Shown here one piece after another: positions 8,117 to 15,827 of a DNA stretch of 35,603 nucleotides (the first letter of the stretch is position 1; each line of letters starts with the position of its first letter). The notes beneath the pieces are model-generated. The model did no database searches and was not told the origin of the DNA. It saw only the letters and a program-made list of their open reading frames with translations. The DNA lies in the NCBI GenBank assembly GCA_017506735.1, contig JAFVMW010000056.1, forward strand, positions 1 to 35,603, read 5' to 3'. The translations under genes were made by a program, and so were the position numbers. This stretch comes from Oscillospiraceae bacterium. GTDB taxonomy: Bacteria > Bacillota > Clostridia > Oscillospirales > Oscillospiraceae.

Positions 8117-9064
8117 ATGGGCATTTGTGTGTGGGGGACCGGCTGCGGCGCGTCGGAGCTGATCGGTCAGGGACTCAGCCTGGAGCGCGTTTCTGCCTTT
8201 GTGGACAGCTATCCCAGTGGGGATGCCTTTCTGGGCAAGCCGGTTCTGCTGCCGGAGCAGCTGGCTCCGGAGGACTGTGAGCTGCTGATCATCACCACCC
8301 GTCATGCCGACGCGGTGGCGGAAAAATGCGCCCGGCTGGGGATTCCGGGGGAGAAGCTGCTGTTTCTGAAGAACAATCACCACTTGTCCGACCGGAACGA
8401 TGGCTGCTCCGCCGCCCGGGAGCTGCTTGGAGAAGAACTGCTGGGCAGGCTTCTGCCGAAGCAGCGGATTGTGCCCACTCCGGCCCGGTTGGCCGATTCC
8501 GTTCTGCCGGAGCAGGAGCTGAGCAACGATTATGTGCGCCTTGCCACCCTGGAGCTGCTGTGCCGCCGGTTGGAGGGGGTTCCCGGCGCGGCGGCAGAGC
8601 TGGGGGTGTACAAGGGCTTCTTCGCCCGGTGTATCAACCTGCTTCTGCCTGAGCGGAGGCTTTATCTGTTCGACAGCTTCGAGGGCTTTGACCCGGAGGC
8701 CGGGGCATCCGAAGCCTTTCAGGCGGCCCATGCCAACACCGCCGTGGGAAAGGTTCTTGCAATCATGCCCCACCCGGAAAACGTAACGGTGAAACCCGGG
8801 TTTTTCCCCGGTTCCCTGAACGGGCTGGAGGAGAAATTCTGTCTGGTTTCTCTGGATGTGGATTTTGAGCGGACCACCCTGGATGGCCTGCGGTACTTCT
8901 GGCCAAGGCTTGAAAAGGGCGGCTACCTGCTGCTCCACGACTGGGGAAGCCCCAGTCTGCCCGGTGTGGCACAGGCACTGAAGGCCTACGAAGAGGAAAT
9001 CGGGGAGCCGATTCCCGGGGTGCCGCTGTGCGATGTGGGCGGCACGCTGGTGTTATGTAAATAA
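8117..9064 (+). CDS. TylF/MycF-like SAM O-methyltransferase with N-terminal Rossmann-like domain
   Basis: The C-terminal part (about residues 140-315) matches the TylF/MycF/NovP methyltransferase family: AELGVYKGFFARCINLLLP binds SAM, LYLFDSFEGFD is the family hallmark, and LVSLDVDFE followed by GGYLLLHDWG supplies the metal-binding acidic and His-Asp residues. The first 110 residues look like a short Rossmann-like nucleotide-binding module (ICVWGTGCGASELI, then LLIITTRHADAV) of the kind found ahead of sugar-modifying enzymes. A GGGGGGT ribosome binding site precedes the ATG, and a strong promoter and a terminator bracket the gene, so it is its own transcription unit. Family members methylate hydroxyls of sugars or antibiotics; the substrate here is unknown. 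It sits between the two divergent molybdenum operons without an evident functional tie. Confidence 0.82.
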   Translation: MGICVWGTGCGASELIGQGLSLERVSAFVDSYPSGDAFLGKPVLLPEQLAPEDCELLIITTRHADAVAEKCARLGIPGEKLLFLKNNHHLSDRNDGCSAARELLGEELLGRLLPKQRIVPTPARLADSVLPEQELSNDYVRLATLELLCRRLEGVPGAAAELGVYKGFFARCINLLLPERRLYLFDSFEGFDPEAGASEAFQAAHANTAVGKVLAIMPHPENVTVKPGFFPGSLNGLEEKFCLVSLDVDFERTTLDGLRYFWPRLEKGGYLLLHDWGSPSLPGVAQALKAYEEEIGEPIPGVPLCDVGGTLVLCK

Positions 9065-9102
9065 ACTGAGCATTTTGCAGAAATAAATAGATTCTTTGTC
9101 TG

Positions 9103-9143
9103 CGCCGCTTGTGAATTTCGCACAAGCGGCGTTGCTCTTTTTC
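9103..9143 (+). terminator. Intrinsic terminator after the methyltransferase
   Basis: An 11-bp perfect stem (9103-9113 with 9121-9131) and a 7-base loop are followed by a T-rich tract ending near 9142. Confidence 0.75.
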
Positions 9144-9149
9144 TGCAAA

Positions 9150-9174
9150 TTGTAAACAGTTGCAACTTGTAAAT
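9150..9174. promoter_or_regulatory. Candidate shared operator motif (copy 2)
   Basis: This stretch matches 7964-7988 at 17 of 25 positions. It contains the perfect palindrome GTTGCAAC (9159-9166) and overlaps the predicted -35 element, a position suited to repression. See the copy 1 entry for the caveat. Confidence 0.3.
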
Positions 9175-9196
9175 TATTTCAAGCTTAAGATACAAT
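9167..9196 (+). promoter_or_regulatory. Promoter for the aldehyde oxidoreductase unit
   Basis: TTGTAA (9167-9172) and TACAAT (9191-9196) are separated by 18 bases, about 53 bases before the ATG at 9249. It is the best promoter candidate for the small gene and the oxidoreductase that follows. Confidence 0.5.
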
Positions 9197-9248
9197 AAAA
9201 ATGTGGCAAAGTATGCCCGGAGTGCGAAAAGGACAGAAGGTGTGATAC

Positions 9249-9506
9249 ATGGAAGAAAAGATTTTCGAGATTTCCGCAAAGGAAGTAACCATTGAAGTTG
9301 TGGACGAGGCCACGGGAAAAACTTACCGCCGTACCCTCCCCATTGACTACTACGAGACCGCAAACGGTCTGGTGCTTCGGGGAGAAAATCTGGACGGCAG
9401 TATTTCCCAGCTGGTATTCTATACGCCCCGGGGCATGCAGCGAATGCAGGACCTGACGGGCAAGGGCCCTGACGAGGACCCCTGCGGCGGCCACAGCCAC
9501 AAGTAA
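9249..9506 (+). CDS. Small conserved-looking protein of unknown function
   Basis: I do not recognise this 85-residue protein. It is acidic and mostly predicted beta strand, with alternating patterns such as VTIEVVDEATGKTYRRTL and GLVLRGENLDGSISQLVFY. There is no signal peptide or membrane helix. The tail DEDPCGGHSHK holds one Cys and two His and could bind a metal. The start is supported by GAAGGTG eight to ten bases upstream and by the promoter just before it. It ends 44 bp before the aldehyde oxidoreductase gene with no terminator between, so the two are probably cotranscribed. A regulatory or cofactor-handling role for the oxidoreductase is a guess from position. Confidence 0.72.
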   Translation: MEEKIFEISAKEVTIEVVDEATGKTYRRTLPIDYYETANGLVLRGENLDGSISQLVFYTPRGMQRMQDLTGKGPDEDPCGGHSHK

Positions 9507-9550
9507 GAAATCCCCAAACTGATTATAACATTAAGGGAGGAAACGGTATT

Positions 9551-12304
9551 ATGATTAAAAAGACACTTATCATCAACGGCGTATCCCGTACCATGCTGGT
9601 GAACGAGAATGAAACCCTCGCCACCTTCCTGCGTGAGCGTCTGCTGCTGACCGGCTGTAAGATCGGCTGCGGCGAGGGCCACTGCGGTGCATGTAATGTC
9701 ATTGTGGACGGCAAGGTCACCCGCTCCTGTGTTGTGAAGATGGGTAAGGTCAAGGATGGCGCTGAGATCACCACCATCGAAGGCATCGGTACCATTTCCG
9801 ACATGCATCCCCTGCAGGTGGCCTGGATGGCCCATGGCTGCGCCCAGTGCGGCTTCTGCTCCCCCGGCTTCATCATGTCCGCCAAGGTTCTGCTGGACAA
9901 CAACAACGCCCCCACCCGTGAAGAGGTTCGTGACTGGTTCCAGAAGAACCGGAACCTGTGCCGCTGCACCGGCTATAAGCCCCTGGTGGACGCTGTCATG
10001 GACGCTGCCCGTGTCTATCGCGGAGAGATCACCAAGGAGGATCTGATTTTCAAGCCCACCGGTGACTCCATCATCGGCACCAAGTATGTCCGTCCCTCTG
10101 CTGCCCAGAAGGTCACCGGTACCTGGGACTTCGGCGCTGATGACGCTCTGAAGATGCCCGAGGGCACCCTGCGTCTGGCTCTGGTGCAGGCCAAGGTCAG
10201 CCACGCTCTGATCAAGGGTGTTGACACCTCCGAGGCTCTGAAGATGCCCGGCGTTGAGCGGATTATCACCGCTGAGGACATCGTTGCCGCCGGCGGCAAG
10301 AACCGGATCAACGGCCTGGTCATGCTGCCCCTGAACAACAAGTGTGACGGCTGGGACCGTCCCGTCCTGTGTGACGAGAAGATCTTCCAGTTCGGCGATG
10401 CCATTGCCATCGTTGCCGCTGACACCGAGGCCCACGCCCGTGCCGCCGCTGACGCTGTCAAGGTGGACATCGAGCTGCTGCCTGCCTACATGAACGCCAT
10501 GGATGCCATTGCCGAGGACGCAATCGAGATCCATCCCGGTGTTCCCAATGCCTACTACGAGACCAACTGTATCAAGGGTCCCGACTTCGACTTCGATTCC
10601 GCTCCCAATGTGGTTGAGATCGAGTCCTACTGCTCCCGTCAGCCCCACCTGCATCTGGAGCCCGACTGCGGCTACGCCTACATCGACGAGGACGGCATGG
10701 TCACTGTCCACTCCAAGTCCATCGGTATCCATCTGCATATGCCCATGATCGCTGACGGCATCGGCGTTCCCATGGACAAGCTGCGCATCGTCCAGAACCA
10801 CGCCGGCGGTACCTTCGGCTACAAGTTCTCCCCCACCAACGAGGCCATTCTGGGCGCTGCCGCCAAGATCATCGGCAAGCCCGTGTCCCTGGTATTCAAC
10901 CAGTTCCAGAACATCACCTACACCGGCAAGCGCTCCCCCGGCTTCATGAACATCAAGCTGGCCGCTGACGAGAACGGCAAGATTCTGGGCCTGTGGGGCA
11001 ACAACTACATCGACCATGGTCCTTACTCCGAGTTCGGCGACCTGCTGACCCACCGTCTGAGCCAGTTCGTGGGCGCAGGCTACGACATTCCCACCATCCG
11101 CAACAAGTCCCAGACCGTATTTACCAACCATGCATGGGGCTCTGCCTTCCGTGCTTACGGTTCTCCCCAGTCCTTCATGGGCTCCGAAATCGCCATCGAC
11201 GTGCTGGCAGCCAAGATGGGCATGGATCCCTTCGACATCCGCGAGCTGAACTGCTACAAGGAGTCCGCCAAGTCCACCATCCCCACCGGCTACGCTCCCG
11301 ACGTCTACTGCCTGGAAGAGATGTACAAGATGGCCCGTCCTCTGTACGAGGCAGGCAAGAAGAGAGTTGCAGAGAAGAACGCAGCTTCCGATGGCCGCTA
11401 CAAGTACGGCATCGGCGTCGCCTCCGGCGTTTACGGCTGTGGTCTGGACGGCGTTGACTCCTCCCAGGCTTACGCTGAGCTGAATCCCGACGGCACCGTC
11501 ACCATGTACGCTTCCTGGGAAGATCACGGTCAGGGCGCTGATATGGGCGTGCTCCAGTCCGCTCACGAGACCCTGCGTCAGATCGGCATCAAGCCCGAGC
11601 AGATCAAGCTGGTCATGAACGACACCAAGATCACCCCCAACTCCGGCCCTGCCGGCGGTTCCCGTTCCCAGGTCATGTCCGGCAACGCCTGCCGTCTGGC
11701 CGCTGAGAACCTGATCGCCGCCATGAAGCGTGAGGACGGCACCCTGCGCACCTACGAAGAGATGAAGGCAGAGGGCATCGAGACCAAGGTTCTGGGCAAC
11801 TGGGTCACTGACTACTGCGCCGAGCATCCCGTGGATCAGGCTACCTCTCAGGGCGATCCCTTCGCAACCTATATGTACACCCTGTTCCTGCCCGAGGTCT
11901 GTGTTGACACCCAGACCGGTAAGGTCAAGGTAGAGAAGTTCACCTGTGTTGCTGACGTGGGCACCATTATGAATAAGCTGCTGGTAGACGGCAACTTCTA
12001 CGGCGGTCTGGCACAGGGCATCGGCCTGGCACTGACTGAGGACTTCGAGGACCTGACCAAGCACACCAGCCTGAAGAACTGCGGTATTCCTTATCCCAAG
12101 GATATCCCCGATGACATCGAGCTGCACTACCTCCAGACCTACCGTCCCAACGGTCCTTACGGCGCAGCCGGCTGCGGCGAGGCTCCTCTGGATGCTCCTC
12201 ACCCCGCAATCCTGAACGCCATCTACAACGCCACCGGCGCACGGATCACCCGTGTTCCCGCTCTGCCCGAAGTCGTTCTGGCTGCCCTGGCTGAGCTGAA
12301 GTAA
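9551..12304 (+). CDS. mop: Mop-type molybdopterin-dependent aldehyde oxidoreductase
   Basis: This is a single-chain molybdenum hydroxylase of the xanthine oxidase family that likely oxidises aldehydes to acids. It is 917 residues, close to the 907-residue Desulfovibrio gigas Mop, and lacks the FAD domain of xanthine dehydrogenases. The first [2Fe-2S] ferredoxin domain carries C40, C45, C48 and C60; the second carries C100, C103, C137 and C139, the same numbers as I recall for D. gigas Mop. The Moco part shows GGTFGYK, AFRAYGSPQ and GCGEAPL, whose E877 aligns with the catalytic base. The cofactor is probably molybdopterin cytosine dinucleotide. A GGGAGG site precedes the ATG. Codon use is strongly biased toward a small set (CGT, GCT, AAC, GAG), unlike the flanking genes, which suggests very high expression. 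Substrate is unknown. Confidence 0.93.
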   Translation: MIKKTLIINGVSRTMLVNENETLATFLRERLLLTGCKIGCGEGHCGACNVIVDGKVTRSCVVKMGKVKDGAEITTIEGIGTISDMHPLQVAWMAHGCAQCGFCSPGFIMSAKVLLDNNNAPTREEVRDWFQKNRNLCRCTGYKPLVDAVMDAARVYRGEITKEDLIFKPTGDSIIGTKYVRPSAAQKVTGTWDFGADDALKMPEGTLRLALVQAKVSHALIKGVDTSEALKMPGVERIITAEDIVAAGGKNRINGLVMLPLNNKCDGWDRPVLCDEKIFQFGDAIAIVAADTEAHARAAADAVKVDIELLPAYMNAMDAIAEDAIEIHPGVPNAYYETNCIKGPDFDFDSAPNVVEIESYCSRQPHLHLEPDCGYAYIDEDGMVTVHSKSIGIHLHMPMIADGIGVPMDKLRIVQNHAGGTFGYKFSPTNEAILGAAAKIIGKPVSLVFNQFQNITYTGKRSPGFMNIKLAADENGKILGLWGNNYIDHGPYSEFGDLLTHRLSQFVGAGYDIPTIRNKSQTVFTNHAWGSAFRAYGSPQSFMGSEIAIDVLAAKMGMDPFDIRELNCYKESAKSTIPTGYAPDVYCLEEMYKMARPLYEAGKKRVAEKNAASDGRYKYGIGVASGVYGCGLDGVDSSQAYAELNPDGTVTMYASWEDHGQGADMGVLQSAHETLRQIGIKPEQIKLVMNDTKITPNSGPAGGSRSQVMSGNACRLAAENLIAAMKREDGTLRTYEEMKAEGIETKVLGNWVTDYCAEHPVDQATSQGDPFATYMYTLFLPEVCVDTQTGKVKVEKFTCVADVGTIMNKLLVDGNFYGGLAQGIGLALTEDFEDLTKHTSLKNCGIPYPKDIPDDIELHYLQTYRPNGPYGAAGCGEAPLDAPHPAILNAIYNATGARITRVPALPEVVLAALAELK

Positions 12305-12308
12305 GGTG

Positions 12309-12337
12309 TTTCAAAAGTAAGTAAGCTATGCTACAAT
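12309..12337 (+). promoter_or_regulatory. Weak internal promoter candidate
   Basis: TTTCAA (12309-12314) and TACAAT (12332-12337) are 17 bases apart, in the 87-bp gap after the oxidoreductase. It could give the downstream accessory genes separate, lower expression. Confidence 0.3.
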
Positions 12338-12340
12338 GGA

Positions 12341-12360
12341 GAGGCGGCCCCGGCCGCCTC
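12341..12360 (+). other. GC-rich hairpin between the enzyme and accessory genes
   Basis: GAGGCGGCC and GGCCGCCTC form a self-complementary 20-base block. It is followed by TTCTCC rather than a T run, so it is not a convincing terminator. It could instead stabilise the 3' end of the oxidoreductase message or reduce read-through, giving unequal expression of the enzyme and its accessory genes. Confidence 0.45.
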
Positions 12361-12391
12361 TTCTCCATATCATCGCAAAGGAGGAAACTCC

Positions 12392-14650
12392 ATGATCATC
12401 GAAGAACGGCAATCTACCCATGTCTACCGCCAGAAGCGGCTGTTCACCAAGGAAGAGCTGGAAGCGAGAGAGTCCCTCTGCGTCCATGAGCAGCCTGCCT
12501 ACTGCAACGCCGCCTGTCCCCTGAAGCTGGACACCAAAGCGCTGACCGCGGCCATTGCCGCAGGGGATTTCAATAAAGCCCTGGCGCTGTATGAAAAAAT
12601 CACCCCCTTCCCTCATATTCTGTCTGCCGGCTGTGAGGCTCCCTGTGAAGGAAGGTGTAAGCTGTGTTCCCTTGGGGAGGGCATTGCCATCCGGGAGCTG
12701 GAAGCGGCTGCGGTTTCCTACGGGGAATCTCCCCGAAAAAGGGGCCTGCTTCGGAAGAAAACCAAAAAGGCCGTAATATTCGGCCTGGATTTGTTTTCCC
12801 TGTTCCTTGCCGGTGAGCTGGCGAAGAAAATGTACCCTGTTACGGTGTACTGCGCCGAAAGCGATCAAGATTCTCTGATCCGTGCCGCTGTGCCCAATCT
12901 GCCTGCCCGGGTGCAGGAGACTGTGGCGGCAGATCTGAAGAAAATCGACATTCAATTTGAATACAGCGCAGATCCGGTGGCAAGCTACACCGGTGCTGCG
13001 AAGAAATATGACCTGATTTGTGCTTCCTATGAAGTGGCAAAAGCGCTGTATCCCGGACTGGAAATTGACGAGGCCGTCATGGTCTGCCGGGAGCATAACC
13101 TGATCACCGGCAAAACTGAAGGCGTGCTGGGCGCGGCCTTCGGTGCGAAAAAAGCCGCCCTGTCTGCCGACCGGCTGGCCCAAAAGCTGGACCCCAGCAA
13201 CACCCGGGGCGAAGAGGGCAGTGTGGAAACCAGACTCTACACCAATCTGGATGGGGTGGAGCCAAGCAGCCGCATTCCCTGCGACAGCCGTGACAATGCC
13301 ATCGCAGAAGCGTCCCGGTGCATCCAGTGCAAGTGCGACGAGTGCATCAAGGGCTGCGCTTACCTGCAGCACTACAACAAATTTCCCCGGATTCTCACCC
13401 GGGAAATATACAACAATGTGTCCATCATCATGGGCGACCATATGATGAACAAGCCCATCAACGCCTGCTCCCTCTGCGGTCAGTGCAGCGTCCTCTGCCC
13501 CAATGGCTATGACATGGCAGAAATCTGCAAGCTGGCCCGGGAAAACATGGTCTACACCGGCAAAATGAGCCTTGCGCCCCATGAGTTTGCCTTGATGGAC
13601 ATGGTGTTCTCCAACGACGAGGCATTCCTGTGCCGTCCCCAGCCGGGCTTTGACAACTGCAAATATGTGTTCTTCCCCGGCTGTCAGGCAACCGCCATTG
13701 CTCCGGCCACCGTCCGGGCAGCGTATCTGGATCTGTGCAGCCGTCTGGAGGGCGGCGTGGCCCTGATGCTGGGCTGCTGCGGCGCGATCTGCGACTGGGC
13801 AGGACGGTATGAGATGTATGAGGATACCGTGAAATTCCTGGACGAAAAGCTGGAGAGCCTGGGAAATCCCACTGTCATCGCCGGATGCCCCACCTGCAAA
13901 AAGCAGCTGTCCCGGCACAAAACCCTTGGCATCTGGGAGGTTTTGGAGAATATTGGATTGCCGGAAAAGGCAAAACGGACAGATAAACCAATCGCCATCC
14001 ATGATGCCTGCGGCGCAAGAGGAGATTCCGCAACACAGGATTCGATCCGCCGTATTGCAGAAAGTCTGGGCTGTGTCGTGGAGGATACGCCCTACAGTGG
14101 CGACAAATCCCCCTGCTGCGGCTACGGCGGCCTGACCCAGTTCACCAACCGGGAAGTGGCGAAGAAGATGACGGACAAATGCCTGGAGCGGTCGGAGCTG
14201 CCATACCTGAGCTACTGCATGGCCTGCCGGGACCGGTTTGCCAGAGAGGGCCGGGAAAGTATGCACCTGCTGGAGCTGGTGTACGGCACGTCTGCAGATC
14301 ACTGTCCCGATATCAGCGCCAAGCGGTATAACCGGCTGGGCCTGAAAAACGAATTATTGGAAAAAGTTTGGAATGAGGAGGTAAACGCCGTGGAGCTTGG
14401 CTTTACCCTGGAATATACTCCCGAAGCAGAGCTTATGATGGATGACCGGATGATTCTGAAAACCGACGTGATCCGGGTTTTGCAGAATCTTCGCCAGACC
14501 GGCGAGGCCATTCTGGATGAGGAGACCGGCCTGACCGTCACCCGTGCAAGGCTTGGCAATGTGACCTTCTGGGTCAAGTTCACCGAAACGGAAACCGGCT
14601 ATCTGGTTCACCGGGCCTACAGCCACCGGATGACCATTCAGCCGAGATAA
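12392..14650 (+). CDS. Multi-Fe-S electron-transfer protein (GltD-like N-terminus fused to HdrC/HdrB-like domains)
   Basis: This 752-residue protein resembles the family I recall as pyridine nucleotide-disulfide oxidoreductase/dicluster-binding protein. A GltD-type N-terminal Fe-S segment has C38/C42 (CNAACP) and C80, C84, C88, C91. A short Rossmann-like region follows (about 125-290), but its first loop reads VIFGLDLFSLFLAG and lacks GxGxxG, and the region is much shorter than a full FAD/NAD module. Next come two ferredoxin-like clusters (CIQCKCDECIKGC and CSLCGQCSVLCP), then two HdrB-type CCG motifs (GCCGAICDWAG and PCCGYGG) with further GCPTC and CMACRD cysteines. A unique 110-residue domain ends the protein. 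It probably takes electrons from the oxidoreductase and passes them to another carrier. The start has AAAGGAGG upstream. Confidence 0.82.
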   Translation: MIIEERQSTHVYRQKRLFTKEELEARESLCVHEQPAYCNAACPLKLDTKALTAAIAAGDFNKALALYEKITPFPHILSAGCEAPCEGRCKLCSLGEGIAIRELEAAAVSYGESPRKRGLLRKKTKKAVIFGLDLFSLFLAGELAKKMYPVTVYCAESDQDSLIRAAVPNLPARVQETVAADLKKIDIQFEYSADPVASYTGAAKKYDLICASYEVAKALYPGLEIDEAVMVCREHNLITGKTEGVLGAAFGAKKAALSADRLAQKLDPSNTRGEEGSVETRLYTNLDGVEPSSRIPCDSRDNAIAEASRCIQCKCDECIKGCAYLQHYNKFPRILTREIYNNVSIIMGDHMMNKPINACSLCGQCSVLCPNGYDMAEICKLARENMVYTGKMSLAPHEFALMDMVFSNDEAFLCRPQPGFDNCKYVFFPGCQATAIAPATVRAAYLDLCSRLEGGVALMLGCCGAICDWAGRYEMYEDTVKFLDEKLESLGNPTVIAGCPTCKKQLSRHKTLGIWEVLENIGLPEKAKRTDKPIAIHDACGARGDSATQDSIRRIAESLGCVVEDTPYSGDKSPCCGYGGLTQFTNREVAKKMTDKCLERSELPYLSYCMACRDRFAREGRESMHLLELVYGTSADHCPDISAKRYNRLGLKNELLEKVWNEEVNAVELGFTLEYTPEAELMMDDRMILKTDVIRVLQNLRQTGEAILDEETGLTVTRARLGNVTFWVKFTETETGYLVHRAYSHRMTIQPR

Positions 14651-14660
14651 GGAGTGCGCT

Positions 14661-14882
14661 ATGGCAACCGAAAAAAACTACTACACCATTGACCCGGAAG
14701 GAAAGCTGACCTGCATGAAGTGCCGTGTCAAGCTCGTCAAGGGCAAGGCAAAGTTCATGTACCTGGACAATGGCTTCCCGGTGGAGCTGCCGGTGTGTCC
14801 CAAGTGCGGCTTCGTCTACGTTCCGGAGGAACTGGCCCTGGGTAAGGTGCTTTCCGTGGAGAAAGCCCTGGAGGACAAGTGA
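14661..14882 (+). CDS. Small two-CxxC redox or zinc-ribbon protein (DVU_1557-like)
   Basis: The 73-residue protein carries two Cys pairs, CMKC at 18-21 and CPKC at about 46-49, in a rubredoxin/zinc-ribbon spacing. It could bind iron or zinc and act as a small electron carrier or structural partner. It starts 10 bp after the Fe-S protein with AAGGAG upstream, and its stop overlaps the start of the methyltransferase (TGATG). The constant position in this gene set, as I remember it from Desulfovibrio, supports a shared function. No activity is known. Confidence 0.75.
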   Translation: MATEKNYYTIDPEGKLTCMKCRVKLVKGKAKFMYLDNGFPVELPVCPKCGFVYVPEELALGKVLSVEKALEDK

Positions 14883-15397
14883 TGCTGGGCCACCCGGGCG
14901 GCGAACAGCACAGCCGCTACCTCATTGAACTTGCCTTTCTGGATACACCCTGTAAATGGCTGGACATGGGAGCCGGGGACGGTGAAACCGTCAGATTGCT
15001 CCGCAGCCTTGGTTATGAAGCGGAGGGCATCGACCTTGCGCCCCGTGGGGCGGAAGTGAAGCAGGGAGATTATCTCCACGCGCCCTACGCCGACCAAGCC
15101 TTCGACGGCATCATTTCCCAGTGCAGCTTCTATACCTGCGGCGATGTGCCCAAAGCCCTGACGGAAGCGGCCCGGATGCTTCGCAGGGGCGGCAAGCTGG
15201 TGTTCTCCGATGTGACGGAGAATGTGGTGCAGCTTTTGAACCACTGCCGCCAGGCAGGCTTCGCCGTCCGGCATCTGGAGGATCTGACAGAGGCGTGGAA
15301 GGAATACTATCTGGAAGCCCTGTGGACACAGGACAATGTGTGCCTGCCCCAGGGGAAGAAGGTTACATACGTCCTGTTTGTGTGCGAAAGGATGTGA
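14882..15397 (+). CDS. Class I SAM-dependent methyltransferase (DVU_1556-like)
   Basis: The 171-residue protein is a compact class I methyltransferase. Motif I is LDMGAGDGE at residues 27-35, with an acidic residue in GIDLAPRG ending strand 2 and DGIISQCSFYTCGDVP and GGKLVFSDV as later strands. The ATG at 14882 overlaps the previous stop; a GTG one codon earlier is possible but less likely. Substrate is unknown. It lies directly before a C-GCAxxG-C-C protein and a radical SAM protein, which suggests it acts in the same modification pathway rather than on general metabolites. Confidence 0.82.
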   Translation: MLGHPGGEQHSRYLIELAFLDTPCKWLDMGAGDGETVRLLRSLGYEAEGIDLAPRGAEVKQGDYLHAPYADQAFDGIISQCSFYTCGDVPKALTEAARMLRRGGKLVFSDVTENVVQLLNHCRQAGFAVRHLEDLTEAWKEYYLEALWTQDNVCLPQGKKVTYVLFVCERM

Positions 15398-15401
15398 AGC
15401 A

Positions 15402-15827
15402 ATGGATCTTGACGAGAGAATTATGGAACTGAGCCGCTATGGCTATGCCTGCGGCCAGATCTTGGCCATTCTGCTGCTGGACACCATCGGGGAGGAAAAC
15501 CCGGCACTGGTCCGGTGTATGCAGGGGCTGAACGGCGGCATTGGTTCTTCCGGTGATGTCTGCGGCTGCATGGCGGCTGGCTGTTGTCTGATCTCCTATT
15601 TCACCGGCAAGCCCGGGGATACGGAGTTCGACAGCCCCCATCACAAGGGGGCCATGGCCGAGTTTACTGGGTGGTTCCAGAATGAAATGGAGCTGGAGTA
15701 TATGAGCATCGACTGCTCCGGAATTGTGGGAACCAATCCTGCGAAAAAGGTGCAGTATTGCCCCAATATCATCGCTTCCACCTATGAAAAATGTATGGAA
15801 ATCTTGGAAAGCAGAGGACTTTTGTAA
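15402..15827 (+). CDS. C-GCAxxG-C-C family protein (DVU_1555-like)
   Basis: The protein is 141 residues with a cysteine-rich core: CGQ at 17-19, C39, then GDVCGCMAAGCC at about 52-62, and further cysteines near 106, 122 and 134. This matches the C-GCAxxG-C-C family, here with Met in place of the usual Ala (GCMAAG). Family members are small redox or metal-binding proteins of unknown function, sometimes thought to be metallocofactor or electron carriers. The ATG at 15402 follows AAAGGA and the methyltransferase stop by four bases. The next gene begins immediately after its TAA. Confidence 0.82.
   Translation: MDLDERIMELSRYGYACGQILAILLLDTIGEENPALVRCMQGLNGGIGSSGDVCGCMAAGCCLISYFTGKPGDTEFDSPHHKGAMAEFTGWFQNEMELEYMSIDCSGIVGTNPAKKVQYCPNIIASTYEKCMEILESRGLL

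Noticed and set aside
9419-12202. A 927-codon open frame on the minus strand opposite the aldehyde oxidoreductase gene
   Set aside because: Its sequence is low-complexity, rich in Gly, Val, His and Asp, and mirrors the biased codons of the plus-strand gene, whose product has all expected Fe-S and Moco motifs. It is a shadow frame.
12326-14302. Long minus-strand frame opposite the multi-Fe-S protein
   Set aside because: The plus-strand product contains many ordered Cys motifs and a good start. The minus frame has no recognisable domain or ribosome binding site.
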